DNA from: Modicisalibacter coralii
GTDB taxonomy: Bacteria; Pseudomonadota; Gammaproteobacteria; Pseudomonadales; Halomonadaceae
DNA: 64,000 nucleotides
NCBI RefSeq assembly: GCF_004117855.1
Contig: NZ_QWBW01000030.1
Span: 1 to 64,000, forward strand
Direction of reading: 5' to 3'
This document shows positions 17,586 to 26,534 of this stretch, one piece after another; the stretch's first letter is position 1, and each line of letters begins with the position of its first letter. The notes below the pieces were generated by a model, which ran no database searches, had not been told where the DNA came from, and worked only from the letters and a program-made list of their open reading frames with translations. The translations under genes and the position numbers were made by a program.

Positions 17586-19052
17586 TCAGTTCGCGCTCGT
17601 CGCGCGGGCGGCGGCGACGCCGGGGTCGCGCATCATCAGCACGCCGTAGCTGAGCGCGCCGAGCCCGGCGCCGAGCAGCCAGGCGAAGCCGCCTAGTGCC
17701 TGCAGGGCCGGCACGAAGACCGAGGCCAGCGAGAACGTGGCGCCGATCGCGAAGGCGGCCAGGCCGCGTGGGTTCCAGCCGTTACGGTAGAAGTACGGTC
17801 CGTTCGGATCGGTCGAGAACAGTGCCTGGACGTCCAGCCGGCGCCGGCGAATCACGTAGAAGTCGATGACGATGATGCCGAAGAAGGGCGCGATCACCGC
17901 ACCGATGGCGTTGACGAAGCCACTGATGCCGATCTGGCTGATCACGGCCACCCACAGCGCGCCGATCACCAGGGCGATCAGGGCGGTGATCAGGCCGCCG
18001 AGCCGGAAGCTGATGCGTTCCGGGAAGAGGTTGGCCAGGTCGTAGGCCGGCGGGATGAAGTTGGCGACCAGGTTGATGCCCACCGTGGCGGCGAAGAAGG
18101 TCAGCGCGGCGATCAGCGTCAGCGGCAGGCTGTCGACCCGGGCGACGATGTCGGACGGGTTGGTCAGGGCATCGCCGAACAGGGCCAGGGTTCCGGCGGT
18201 GATGATCAGTGCGATGAACGAGAAGAACGCCACGTTCAAGGGCAGGCCGAGCAGGTTGCCCAGGCGCATGGCGCGTTCGTCCTTCACGAAGCGCGCGAAG
18301 TCGCCGAAGTTGATCACCACGGCGGCGAAGTAGGCAATCATCGTGCCGACGATGGTCAGGAAGGCGCCGATCGCGCTGCCCGAGGTGGTGTCGTCGGCGG
18401 AGAAGATGCTGCCCACGGCCGGCAGCAGCGTGTCGCCCGCCTGATACCAGATGATGCCCATGAGCGCGACCATCACCACATAGACCAGCGGGCCGGCCCA
18501 GTTGAGAAACTTCTTGATGCGCTCGATGCCGGCCCAGAACATCGCCAGCTGGAAGAACCAGACGATCAGGAAGGAGATCCAGGCCACACCCGACAGGCCG
18601 AGGATGGGCGTGCCTTCCTCGATGCCCAGGCTGGCGGTGATCAGCAGGGTCACTGCGGTGGAGGCGAAGTAGGTCTGGACCCCGTACCAGAAGATGCCGA
18701 TCACCGCGCGCAGCATCGCCGGCAGGTTGGCGCCGTGGACCCCCATGCTGGCACGCACGATCACGGGAAACGGCAGGCCGTAGGTCACGCTGGGACGGCC
18801 GGTGAGGTTGACCAGGCCCATGACGATCAGCCCGGCGACAATGATGGCCGCCATGACCGCCCAGCCGTTCAGGCCGTAACCGATGAACAGCGAGGCGGCC
18901 AGGGTATAGCCGAACAGGCTCTGGATGTCGTTGGACCAGACGTTGAAGATCTCGAAGGCGCCCCAGCGGCGCTCGCGGCGCGGCACCGGGGCCAGGTCGG
19001 CATTGTAGAGACGCGGCGAGGGCGCCTGGATGCGTAGGTCGTTGTCGTTCAT
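17586..19052 (-). CDS. NCS1-family nucleobase/allantoin/hydantoin permease
   Basis: A 488-residue transporter with about 12 membrane segments. It has NCS1 signatures: LYNADLAPVPRRERRWG at the N-terminus, FNVWSNDIQSLFGYTLAA, GRPSVTYGLPFPVIVRASMGVHGANLPA and a C-terminal DFYVIRRRRLDVQALF. The N-terminal pattern matches the allantoin/hydantoin/uracil branch. It ends a three-gene operon (racemase, second permease, this gene) and is followed by a terminator. The neighbouring allantoin genes point to ureide uptake; substrate is inferred. Confidence 0.9.
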   Translation of the reverse strand: MNDNDLRIQAPSPRLYNADLAPVPRRERRWGAFEIFNVWSNDIQSLFGYTLAASLFIGYGLNGWAVMAAIIVAGLIVMGLVNLTGRPSVTYGLPFPVIVRASMGVHGANLPAMLRAVIGIFWYGVQTYFASTAVTLLITASLGIEEGTPILGLSGVAWISFLIVWFFQLAMFWAGIERIKKFLNWAGPLVYVVMVALMGIIWYQAGDTLLPAVGSIFSADDTTSGSAIGAFLTIVGTMIAYFAAVVINFGDFARFVKDERAMRLGNLLGLPLNVAFFSFIALIITAGTLALFGDALTNPSDIVARVDSLPLTLIAALTFFAATVGINLVANFIPPAYDLANLFPERISFRLGGLITALIALVIGALWVAVISQIGISGFVNAIGAVIAPFFGIIVIDFYVIRRRRLDVQALFSTDPNGPYFYRNGWNPRGLAAFAIGATFSLASVFVPALQALGGFAWLLGAGLGALSYGVLMMRDPGVAAARATSAN

Positions 19053-19089
19053 GGGAACGCCCCTTGTTGTCGTTGTCGGTGATGACCGC

Positions 19090-20454
19090 TCAGGAGAGGA
19101 AGCGCCGGCAAGCGGGCCAGTGACGCATCAGTAGATAGTAGCTGAGCCCCGCTGGAATCAGGCTGGCGTACCACGACACCGCCGAGACGCTGAACGCGAC
19201 CAGCACACCGAGCACCGTGGCGATCAGCGCCGCGGGGTTGGTGCCGCGGTACGGGCCCTGCTCGTCGTAGAGGGCGTCGAGATCCAGGGTGCGCTTGCGG
19301 ATCAGGAAGTAGTCCACCGCCATGATCGCGAAGATCGGGCCCAGGAAGGCCGAATAGGTCTGGACGAAGATCTGCAGGCCGGTGGCGGAGTCGTCCTTGA
19401 CCAGTTCCCAGGGGAAGGTGGCGAAGGCCAGCAGGCCGACGATCACCGCCGCGACGCGGTACTTCAGCTTGAACACGTCCATCAGCACATAGGTCGGCGG
19501 CACCACGTTGTTGAGCACGTTGGTGGTGACCTGGGCGAAGGCGATGAAAAGCAGCGTGGTGACCAGCAGCGGGGTGTTGTCCACGGCATTGGCGAACACG
19601 TCGATGGGGTCGGCGACGCCGGTGGCGCCGGAGACCATCAGTCCGATCAGCCCCATGAACAGCGTGCAGGGCAGGATCGACATGGCGTAGAGCGTGGTCA
19701 GAAAGCCCGGGCCGGCGCCGTGCTTGAGCTCGCGGGAGTAGTCGCTGGCGTTGAGGATCATGGTGCTGTAGATGCCCAGGAAGAGCATCGTCGCGCCCCA
19801 GAACGGCAGGCCCCAGGTGCCGTCGATGTCGATCAGTTGCGCGCCGATCACGTCGCCATACTTGTTGATCACGCTGATGAACATGTACAGCAGCGAGGCC
19901 AGGATGAAGCCGCTGCCGATGTTCTCCAGCCACTTGATGCCCTGGAAGCCGAACACCGACAGGGCGATCTGCAACAACTGGAAGGCGATGAAGTAGAACA
20001 CCAGGTTGTCGAAGCCGAGCAGTGTCGACGACACGGCGTTCAGCGCCCCGGCGCCGATCCAGCTCTGGAAGCCGAACCAGACCACCGCCGGGACCGCGCG
20101 CACCAGGCCGGGCAGGCGCGTGCCGGTGAAGCCGAAGGCGCTGCGCGCCTGGACCATGAAGGGGATGCCGTACTTGTAGCCGGCGGCGCCGTTGATGGTC
20201 AGCGCCACGCCGATCACGAAGCAGCCGATGGCGATCGCCAGCGATGCCTGCAGCAGATTGAGGGTACCGACGATGCTCGAGCCCATGGCGAAGGTGCCGA
20301 TCGACACGCAGCCGCCGAACCAGGCCAGCAGGTAGGAGAGCCGCCCCATGATGCGGGTCTTCTGGGGGGCCAGCGATTCATCGCCGGCGGCCTTGGTCGA
20401 GCCCTCGACGAGCGCGTCGGACGCGGCGCCGGGCTGGGAGGAGGAAGTGGACAT
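19090..20454 (-). CDS. Cytosine/purine permease-type NCS1 transporter
   Basis: A 454-residue membrane protein of the NCS1 (codB-like) group: FGGCVSIGTFAMGSS, GYKYGIPFMVQARSAFGFTGTRLPGLVRAVPAVVWFGFQSW, NASDYSRELK and VDYFLIRKRTLDLDALYDEQGPYRG. It differs strongly from the adjacent NCS1 gene, so the two are not a recent duplication and may import different purine-derived compounds. It lies between the racemase gene (112-bp gap) and the other permease (37-bp gap). Confidence 0.88.
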   Translation of the reverse strand: MSTSSSQPGAASDALVEGSTKAAGDESLAPQKTRIMGRLSYLLAWFGGCVSIGTFAMGSSIVGTLNLLQASLAIAIGCFVIGVALTINGAAGYKYGIPFMVQARSAFGFTGTRLPGLVRAVPAVVWFGFQSWIGAGALNAVSSTLLGFDNLVFYFIAFQLLQIALSVFGFQGIKWLENIGSGFILASLLYMFISVINKYGDVIGAQLIDIDGTWGLPFWGATMLFLGIYSTMILNASDYSRELKHGAGPGFLTTLYAMSILPCTLFMGLIGLMVSGATGVADPIDVFANAVDNTPLLVTTLLFIAFAQVTTNVLNNVVPPTYVLMDVFKLKYRVAAVIVGLLAFATFPWELVKDDSATGLQIFVQTYSAFLGPIFAIMAVDYFLIRKRTLDLDALYDEQGPYRGTNPAALIATVLGVLVAFSVSAVSWYASLIPAGLSYYLLMRHWPACRRFLS

Positions 20455-20566
20455 TGTTGTGCCTCGCGGAGTTACCGGTTTGTTGTTGGCGCGCGTGGCG
20501 CCTTTGTGAACGTGGCGTACCGGGCAGGTCGTTAGCGGTTGTCGTGATTATCGTGCGGTGGGTGCC

Positions 20567-21310
20567 TCACTCGAAACGGGTGTCGGACAGCTCCGAGAAC
20601 CGACCGGTGAAGGGCTTGGGCCGCGGAAAGGCCAGGTCGCCGTGCTTGCTGGTCTGAAGGCCCAGGCCGACCAGCGCCTCGGCCAGCTTGACCGCGGCGG
20701 TGACGCCCTCGATCACCGGCAGGCCCACGGCATCGCTGATTCGCGCCGTCAGGTCGGCCATGCCGCCACAGCCCAGCACGATGGCGCCGATGCCGTCCTC
20801 GTCGCGGGCGCGGCGACACTCGGTGACGATCCGCTGATAGGCGGCATCGCCGTCTTCTTCCAGGTCGAGCACCGGGATCTCCGCGGCGCGCACCCGCCGG
20901 CAGTGGCCGGCGAAGCCATAGCTGGCCAGCAGATGCTCGGCGATGATCCCGGTGCGCCCCAGGGTGGTGACGATCGAGAAACGGGTGCTGATCAGGGTCG
21001 CCATGTGAAAGGCGGCCTCGGCGATGCCGATCACCGGCGCTCGGGTCAGCTCACGGGCGGCCATCAATCCGGGATCCCCGAAGCAGGCGACGATATAGGC
21101 GTCGGCGCCCTCGGCCTCGCCGCGGCGGACCTCCTCGGTGACACCCACGGCGCTGATCGCCTCGTCGAAGTGGCTTTCGATCGACACCGGGCCGCTGGCG
21201 GGATTCACCGCGCTGATGCGGGTGCCGGGCGCGGCGATACGCTCGGCGGCCTCGCCGATCTTGGCCGTCATGGCGGCGGTGGTGTTGGGGTTGATGACGC
21301 GGATGTGCAT
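20567..21310 (-). CDS. Hydantoin/allantoin racemase (Asp/Glu/hydantoin racemase family)
   Basis: A 247-residue member of the Asp/Glu/hydantoin racemase family. It starts IRVINPNTTAAMT and has the two catalytic cysteines in VACFGDPG and VLGCGGMADL. Family members racemise hydantoins or allantoin. Next to puuE and ureide permeases, allantoin racemisation is the likely role, because downstream enzymes are enantiomer-selective. ATG 21310 follows GAGG and matches the family start; the longer open frame is rejected. Confidence 0.88.
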   Translation of the reverse strand: MHIRVINPNTTAAMTAKIGEAAERIAAPGTRISAVNPASGPVSIESHFDEAISAVGVTEEVRRGEAEGADAYIVACFGDPGLMAARELTRAPVIGIAEAAFHMATLISTRFSIVTTLGRTGIIAEHLLASYGFAGHCRRVRAAEIPVLDLEEDGDAAYQRIVTECRRARDEDGIGAIVLGCGGMADLTARISDAVGLPVIEGVTAAVKLAEALVGLGLQTSKHGDLAFPRPKPFTGRFSELSDTRFE

Positions 21311-21361
21311 GGGAGCCTCGCTGGGTGCTCGTGAATCGTCTTGTTCACGATGCTTGTTGTC

Positions 21362-21373
21362 TTTGTACACAAA
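21362..21373. promoter_or_regulatory. Operator-like site 1 (TTTGTACACAAA)
   Basis: TTTGT and ACAAA arms, imperfect at the centre, 52 bases upstream of the racemase start. Same arm pattern as the other TTGTATACAA-type sites in this region; resembles GntR-family (FadR-subfamily) operators. Confidence 0.5.
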
Positions 21374-21530
21374 ATAGTCTTGCCAGTCTGCGAGGGCAAG
21401 CGTCAAGCACGTTTCCCGAACAATTAATCGCAACCCCTTGTCAGGTAATCATTTTATGAAGCCGGCCGCGCGTCGGGCGGGTGTCTCGGGGGCCGCGGAA
21501 GGGTTGTCGGTATCGCATATGCTGGCGTTT

Positions 21531-21566
21531 TTGAGCACAATATATGTATACATTGCCTGTGCTCAA
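21531..21566. repeat. 9-bp inverted repeat enclosing operator-like site 2
   Basis: TTGAGCACA (21531-21539) and TGTGCTCAA (21558-21566) are perfect inverted arms separated by 18 bases that contain ATGTATACAT. Could be a second protein site or a cruciform/hairpin. Confidence 0.6.
21544..21553. promoter_or_regulatory. Operator-like site 2 (ATGTATACAT)
   Basis: A perfect 10-bp palindrome with the TGTATACA core shared by the other sites in this intergenic region. Confidence 0.5.
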
Positions 21567-21708
21567 TAGGCCGGACCAGCGGTGATATCAACGTCCTACC
21601 ATGCGGATGTGGCGTCGAATGCCGCTCGATAACGGCTTGTCAGACATGGGCTTCTGGATGAGGCTCAACGGCGGAGGGCGTCAGGACAACGAAAGTCGCC
21701 TTGATTTA

Positions 21709-21718
21709 TTGTATACAA
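21709..21718. promoter_or_regulatory. Operator-like site 3 (TTGTATACAA)
   Basis: A perfect 10-bp palindrome and the best copy of the motif. Upstream of puuE by about 270 bases. Confidence 0.55.
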
Positions 21719-21906
21719 AGGTCAAGGCTTCGGGATGAAGGTTCCGCTTGCCTGTGCGGCGCTTGCGCGCCGGGCCGGCGGTCGACGACAACCCCCAGTG
21801 GCGAGCTGATCGCGCAGGACCCGAACGATGCGCGGCGGTGATCGCTTCGGCCTGGGTGGCAGTGGGCGGGGCTTGCACTCCGGGTGCATACAGCCTAGCT
21901 TTTTAT

Positions 21907-21914
21907 TGTATACA
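21907..21914. promoter_or_regulatory. Operator-like site 4 (TGTATACA)
   Basis: An 8-bp palindrome in TTATTGTATACATTTATGG, 75 bases upstream of the puuE start; placement suits repression of puuE. Confidence 0.5.
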
Positions 21915-21988
21915 TTTATGGCGTGCCAAGCTGGCGGGCCTGTGCTCGCCGACCTGGCGGACGCGACCAACAACAAGGATACCGGCAG

Positions 21989-22924
21989 ATGATCACCCGA
22001 CGCGATCCCGACTACCCCCGCGACCTGATCGGTTATGGCCGCAACCCGCCCCAGGCCGACTGGCCGGGCAAGGCGCGCATCGCCGTGCAGTTCGTGCTCA
22101 ACTACGAGGAGGGGGGCGAGAACTGCGTGTTGCACGGCGACACCCACTCCGAGAAGTTTCTCTCCGAGATCGTCGGCGCCGAGGCGTATCCCGAGCGCCA
22201 CCTGAGCATGGAGTCGATCTACGAGTACGGTTCGCGGGCCGGGGTATGGCGGGTGCTGCGCGAGTTCGAACGCCGCGGCCTGCCGCTCACGGTGTTCGGC
22301 GTGGCCATGGCGCTCGAGCGCAATCCCGAGGTCGCCCAGGCCTTCAAGGAGCTGGGCCACGAGATCGCCTGTCACGGCTGGCGCTGGCTGCACTACCAAG
22401 GCATGCCGGAGGCGATCGAGCGCGAGCACATGCAGCGGGCCATCGAGATCTTCCAGACACTCTACGGCGAGAAGCCGCTGGGCTGGTACACCGGCCGCGA
22501 CAGCCCCAACACCCGGCGGCTGGTGCTCGACGAGGGCTCGTTCCTCTACGACAGCGACTACTATGGCGACGATCTGCCGTTCTGGACCCGCGAGGCGGAC
22601 AGCCGGGGCGAGCTCCACGACCACCTCATCGTGCCCTACACCCTCGACAGCAACGACATGCGCTTCGCCACGCCGCAGGGCTTCAATACCGCCGATCACT
22701 TCTTCGGTTACCTGCGCGACGCCTTCGACGTGCTCTATGCCGAAGGCGAGGAAACGCCCAAGATGCTCTCCGTGGGCCTGCACTGCCGGCTGATCGGCCG
22801 CCCCGGCCGCTTCCGCGCCCTGCAGCGCTTCCTCGATCACATCGAGGCTCACGACCGGGTGTGGGTCACGCGGCGCGTCGACATCGCCCGCCACTGGGCC
22901 GAGCGGCACCCGGCCGGCCACTGA
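21989..22924 (+). CDS. puuE: Cofactor-independent allantoinase PuuE (polysaccharide-deacetylase fold)
   Basis: A 311-residue protein of the polysaccharide-deacetylase/CE4 superfamily with PuuE features: PRDLIGYGRNPPQADWPG, LNYEEGGENCVLHGD, SMESIYEYGSRAG, HEIACHGWRWLHYQG and GWYTGRDSPNTRRL. It hydrolyses allantoin to allantoate without the binuclear metal centre of AllB. ATG 21989 has AAGGAT upstream and gives the family length. First gene of a ureide operon with the bicupin and allA; control by the TGTATACA sites is likely. Confidence 0.93.
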   Translation: MITRRDPDYPRDLIGYGRNPPQADWPGKARIAVQFVLNYEEGGENCVLHGDTHSEKFLSEIVGAEAYPERHLSMESIYEYGSRAGVWRVLREFERRGLPLTVFGVAMALERNPEVAQAFKELGHEIACHGWRWLHYQGMPEAIEREHMQRAIEIFQTLYGEKPLGWYTGRDSPNTRRLVLDEGSFLYDSDYYGDDLPFWTREADSRGELHDHLIVPYTLDSNDMRFATPQGFNTADHFFGYLRDAFDVLYAEGEETPKMLSVGLHCRLIGRPGRFRALQRFLDHIEAHDRVWVTRRVDIARHWAERHPAGH

Positions 22925-22967
22925 GCCCGGTCGCCGGTTCGCCAACGTTCATCAGCAAGGTACATTC

Positions 22968-23789
22968 ATGGCCAATACCTACTACGCCCCCAGGGGCGGG
23001 CTACCGCCACAGACCCAGTTGCTCTCGGATCGTGCGGTGTTCACCGAAGCCTATGCGGTGATCCCCAAGGGCGTGATGCGCGACATCGTCACCAGCTTCC
23101 TGCCGTTCTGGGAGAAGACCCGGCTGTGGGTGCTGTCGCGCCCGCTGTCCGGCTTCGCCGAGACCTTCTCCCAGTACATCATGGAGGTCGGACCCGGCGG
23201 CGGCAGCGACCGGCCGGAAATCGACCCCGGCGCCGAGGGCGTGCTGTTCGTGGTCGAGGGCGAGCTGGCCCTGACCCTGGCCGGCGAGCGGCATACCCTG
23301 GGGCCGGGTGGCTATGCCTTCATCCCCCCGGGCTGTGACTGGCAGGTGCGCAACACGGCGGACGGGACGCTGCGCTTCCACTGGATCCGCAAGGCGTACG
23401 AGTTCGTCGAGGGGCTCGGGGTGCCCGAGCCGTTCGTCACCAACGAGAACGACATCGAACCGACGCCGATGCCGGATACCCAGGGCGTCTGGGCGACGAC
23501 CCGCTTCGTCGACCCGGCGGACCTGCGCCATGACATGCACGTGACCATCGTCACCTTCCAGCCCGGCGGGGTGATCCCCTTCGACGAGACCCACGTCATG
23601 GAGCACGGTCTGTACGTGCTCGAGGGCAAGGCCGTCTATCACCTCAACCAGGACTGGGTCGAGGTCGAGGCCGGCGATTTCATGTGGTTGCGTGCCTTCT
23701 GCCCGCAGGCCTGCTATGCCGGCGGGCCGGGGCCGTTCCGTTATCTGCTGTACAAGGACGTCAACCGTCACCCGAAACTGCGTCCGTAA
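22968..23789 (+). CDS. allE: (S)-ureidoglycine aminohydrolase, bicupin (AllE/UGHY type)
   Basis: A 273-residue double-cupin protein. The first cupin has GAEGVLFVVEGELALTL and GGYAFIPPGCDW. The second has the metal-binding ETHVMEHGLYVLEGKAVYHLNQDW, with a closing Cys/Gln-containing RAFCPQACYAGG. The family converts (S)-ureidoglycine to (S)-ureidoglycolate with ammonia release, using Mn. It lies 43 bases after puuE. Allantoate amidohydrolase (AllC), which should act between PuuE and this enzyme, is not in the window. Confidence 0.9.
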   Translation: MANTYYAPRGGLPPQTQLLSDRAVFTEAYAVIPKGVMRDIVTSFLPFWEKTRLWVLSRPLSGFAETFSQYIMEVGPGGGSDRPEIDPGAEGVLFVVEGELALTLAGERHTLGPGGYAFIPPGCDWQVRNTADGTLRFHWIRKAYEFVEGLGVPEPFVTNENDIEPTPMPDTQGVWATTRFVDPADLRHDMHVTIVTFQPGGVIPFDETHVMEHGLYVLEGKAVYHLNQDWVEVEAGDFMWLRAFCPQACYAGGPGPFRYLLYKDVNRHPKLRP

Positions 23790-23803
23790 AAACTGTCTGC
23801 GCT

Positions 23804-23945
23804 CGGTCATGCGGCGTTGAAGATCGGCTGGAGCGCCAGCCCGGTCAAAATGCTCATTTACGGCTTGTAAACTGGATCGCCAGCCCGGTTCGCTTTCTCG
23901 CCGATCTTCGCCTTGCCTGACCTTCGCTCGTCGAGTTTTTCCGAG
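23804..23945. repeat. Long imperfect palindrome between allE and allA
   Basis: GAAGATCGGC (23819-23828) pairs with GCCGATCTTC (23900-23909). At the centre TTTAC (23857-23861) pairs with GTAAA (23867-23871), and CGCCAGCCCGGT occurs as a direct repeat (23834-23845 and 23878-23889). It begins CTGCGCTCGG like the element at 27.3 kb. Likely a dispersed extragenic palindrome able to fold in the transcript. Confidence 0.6.
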
Positions 23946-23970
23946 ACGCAGAATTGATTTGTGAGGGCGT

Positions 23971-24465
23971 ATGAACATATTGGAACTCAAGGCCGAGCCG
24001 CTGACCCCCGAGGCGTTCGCGCCGTTCGGCGACGTCATCGATACGCGCATCAGCGACTCCTTTCCGATCAACGCCGGGCGTACCCGGCGCTATCACGATC
24101 TGGCGCGGGTCGAGACCCTCGGCGAGGAGGCGCGGACACTGGTCAGCATCTTCGTCAGCCAGCCGGTCGAGGTACCGCTGACCATCGACTTCCTCGAGCG
24201 CCATCCGCTGGGCAGCCAGGCCTTCATGCCGCTGCACGAGGAGCGCTTTTTGATCGTCGTGGCGCCGCCGGGCGACGAGATCGACCCTGCCGAGGTGCGG
24301 GCCTTCGTCACCGACGGGCGCCAGGGCGTCAACTACCGGGCCGGCACCTGGCACGCCATCCAGTCGGTACTCGACCGCGAGGGCGAATTCCTGGTCGTCG
24401 ATCGCGGTGGCAAGGGCGAAAACTGCGACGAACACCCCCTCGCCGCGCGGATTCGCCTGGCTTGA
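23971..24465 (+). CDS. allA: Ureidoglycolate lyase
   Basis: A 164-residue cupin-like enzyme splitting ureidoglycolate into glyoxylate and urea. It shows the family start LELKAEPLTPEAFAPFGDVI, the N-terminal INAGRTRRYHDLA, HPLGSQAFMPL and the C-terminal VNYRAGTWHAIQSVLDREGEFLVVDRGG. ATG follows GAGGG. Its product feeds the gcl operon just downstream. Confidence 0.94.
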   Translation: MNILELKAEPLTPEAFAPFGDVIDTRISDSFPINAGRTRRYHDLARVETLGEEARTLVSIFVSQPVEVPLTIDFLERHPLGSQAFMPLHEERFLIVVAPPGDEIDPAEVRAFVTDGRQGVNYRAGTWHAIQSVLDREGEFLVVDRGGKGENCDEHPLAARIRLA

Positions 24466-24502
24466 TTGCTATTTCATAATATTGGAAATTATTTCTGAAT
24501 AA

Positions 24503-24534
24503 TGGGCCGGGCGCTGTGCGTCGGGCCCTTTTTT
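24503..24534 (+). terminator. Intrinsic terminator after allA
   Basis: GGGCC (24504-24508) pairs with GGCCC (24524-24528), with further imperfect GGCGC/GCG pairing inside, followed by a run of six T. It ends the puuE-allE-allA unit and separates it from gcl. Confidence 0.75.
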
Positions 24535-24595
24535 CATGTGGATTACCATATTTCATGCAATATCCAGGCGACATTTTCTGGTCTGCGTTCGCTAA

Positions 24596-24620
24596 TTCCA
24601 TTTAATGGAAAATGTTTCCA
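24596..24620. promoter_or_regulatory. Two overlapping palindromes upstream of gcl, AllR/IclR-type operator candidate
   Basis: TTCCATTTAATGGAA (24596-24610) and TGGAAAATGTTTCCA (24606-24620) overlap by sharing TGGAA. A degraded third copy (TGGAAATTATTTC) lies at about 24483. They sit just ahead of the -35 of the gcl promoter. The TGGAAA-N3-TTTCCA pattern recalls operators of the glyoxylate/allantoin regulator AllR; this link is inferred. Confidence 0.55.
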
Positions 24621-24627
24621 ATAAATA

Positions 24628-24656
24628 TTGACAGCCGTTGCGGTGCTGCCTAACTT
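24628..24656 (+). promoter_or_regulatory. Sigma-70-type promoter of gcl-hyi-glxR
   Basis: TTGACA (24628-24633), a 17-base spacer, then TAACTT (24651-24656), 41 bases before the GTG start. Consensus -35 and optimal spacing. Confidence 0.7.
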
Positions 24657-24697
24657 GGAGTCAACAACAATGATCACGTCTCCCAGGAGGACCGCTC

Positions 24698-26476
24698 GTG
24701 ACCAGGATGACCGCCGCAGAAGCCGCCGTTCACGTGCTCCGGAAGGAAGGCATCGACGTTGCCTTCGGCCTGCCCGGCGCCGCCATCAATCCCTTCTATG
24801 CCGCCATGCGCCAGGTCGGCGGCATCGATCATGTGCTCGCCCGTCACGTCGAGGGTGCCTCGCACATGGCCGAGGGTTACACCCGCGCCCGGGCCGGTAA
24901 CATCGGGGTGTGCATCGGCACCTCCGGTCCGGCCGGGACCGACATGATCACCGGGCTCTACTCGGCCTCGGGGGATTCCATTCCGATGTTGTGCATCACC
25001 GGCCAGGCGCCGCGCGCCAGGTTGCACAAGGAGGATTTCCAGGCGGTGGACATCCAGGCGATCGCCGGTCCGGTGACCAAGTGGGCGGTCACCGTGCTCG
25101 AACCGGCCCAGGTGCCGCGCGCCTTCCAGCAGGCCTTCCAGTTGATGCGCAGCTCGCGCCCCGGCCCGGTGCTGATCGATCTGCCGCTCGACGTGCAGAT
25201 GAGCGAGATCGAATTCGATCCCGATACCTACGAGCCGCTGCCGGTCTACAAGCCGAGCGCCTCGCGGGCCCAGATCGAGAAGGCGATCGGCATGCTCAAC
25301 GCCGCCGAACGGCCGTTGCTGGTCGCCGGTGGCGGGGTGATCAACGCCGATGCCGCCGACAAGCTGGTCGAGTTCGCCGAGCTCACCGGGGTGCCGGTGA
25401 TTCCCACCCTGATGGGCTGGGGCACGATCCCCGACGATCACCCGCTGATGGCTGGCATGGCCGGGCTGCAGACCTCGCATCGCTACGGCAATGCCACGCT
25501 GCTTGCCGCGGACTTCGTGATGGGCATCGGCAACCGCTGGGCCAACCGCCATACCGGCGACGTGGCCAGCTACACCGAGGGGCGGACCTTCGTTCACGTC
25601 GACATCGAACCGACCCAGCTCGGCCGGGTGTTCGGGCCCGACTACGGCATCGTCTCCGACGCCGGGGCCGCTCTGGAGCTGTTCATCGAGGTGGCCCGCG
25701 ACCTCGAGGCGGCCGGCCGGCTCAAGGATCGCAGCGCCTGGGCCGAGGAATGTCGCGAGCGCAAGCGCACGATGTTGCGCAAGACCCACTTCGACGACGT
25801 GCCGATCAAGCCGCAGCGCGTCTACGAGGAGATGAATCGCGCCTTCGGCAGGAACACCCGCTATGTCAGTACCATCGGGCTGTCGCAGATCGCCGGTGCG
25901 CAGTTCCTGCACGTCTACCGGCCGCGTCACTGGATCAACTGTGGCCAGGCCGGGCCGCTGGGCTGGACGATCCCCGCGGCGCTGGGGGTGTGTCGCGCCG
26001 ATCCGGATGCCGAGGTCGTGGCGCTGTCGGGCGACTACGATTTCCAGTTCATGATCGAGGAGCTGGCGGTGGGGGCGCAGTTCAACCTGCCCTACATCCA
26101 CGTGCTGGTGAACAACTCCTACCTGGGACTGATCCGCCAGGCGCAGCGCAACTTCGACATGGATTACTGCGTGCAGCTGTCGTTCGAGAACATCAACTGC
26201 CCGGAGATCAACGGCTACGGCGTCGACCACGTGTCGGTCGTCGAGGGGCTGGGCTGCAAGGCACTGCGCGTCACCCGCCCGGACGACATCGCCCCGGCCT
26301 TCGCGCGGGCCCGTGAGCTGATGCACGAGCATCGCGTGCCGGTGGTGGTCGAGGTGATCCTCGAGCGGGTCACCAACATCGCCATGAGCGGCAAGGACCT
26401 GAGCGGCGTCACCGAGTTCGAGGCGCTGGCCGAGACCGCCGAGGATGCGCCGACGTCGATCGCGTCGCGGATGTGA
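24698..26476 (+). CDS. gcl: Glyoxylate carboligase (tartronate-semialdehyde synthase)
   Basis: A 592-residue ThDP enzyme condensing two glyoxylates to tartronate semialdehyde plus CO2. Val51 in [14 protein letters not shown] replaces the Glu that almost all other ThDP enzymes use, a hallmark of Gcl. The ThDP/Mg site is SGDYDFQFM...NNSYLGL, and [10 protein letters not shown] is also typical. GTG start 24698 is supported by AGGAGG eight bases upstream. It heads an operon with hyi and glxR. Confidence 0.96.
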   Translation: MTRMTAAEAAVHVLRKEGIDVAFGLPGAAINPFYAAMRQVGGIDHVLARHVEGASHMAEGYTRARAGNIGVCIGTSGPAGTDMITGLYSASGDSIPMLCITGQAPRARLHKEDFQAVDIQAIAGPVTKWAVTVLEPAQVPRAFQQAFQLMRSSRPGPVLIDLPLDVQMSEIEFDPDTYEPLPVYKPSASRAQIEKAIGMLNAAERPLLVAGGGVINADAADKLVEFAELTGVPVIPTLMGWGTIPDDHPLMAGMAGLQTSHRYGNATLLAADFVMGIGNRWANRHTGDVASYTEGRTFVHVDIEPTQLGRVFGPDYGIVSDAGAALELFIEVARDLEAAGRLKDRSAWAEECRERKRTMLRKTHFDDVPIKPQRVYEEMNRAFGRNTRYVSTIGLSQIAGAQFLHVYRPRHWINCGQAGPLGWTIPAALGVCRADPDAEVVALSGDYDFQFMIEELAVGAQFNLPYIHVLVNNSYLGLIRQAQRNFDMDYCVQLSFENINCPEINGYGVDHVSVVEGLGCKALRVTRPDDIAPAFARARELMHEHRVPVVVEVILERVTNIAMSGKDLSGVTEFEALAETAEDAPTSIASRM

Positions 26477-26534
26477 TAGAGGCCTGTCACCGTATCAGCC
26501 ACAAGACACACTGTACGATCCAGAGGAATCCGAG

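Larger units (their letters stand above)
21311..21988. other. 678-base non-coding regulatory region between racemase and puuE
   Basis: No convincing gene. It carries four TGTATACA-like palindromes (near 21367, 21548, 21713 and 21910) and a 9-bp inverted repeat (21531-21566). Parts are AT-richer than flanking coding DNA. It presumably houses divergent promoters for the permease/racemase operon and the puuE operon. Confidence 0.7.

Noticed and set aside
21681-21878. Small minus-strand open frame in the allantoin intergenic region
   Set aside because: No ribosome-binding site or family similarity, and it spans an operator-like site; treated as non-coding.
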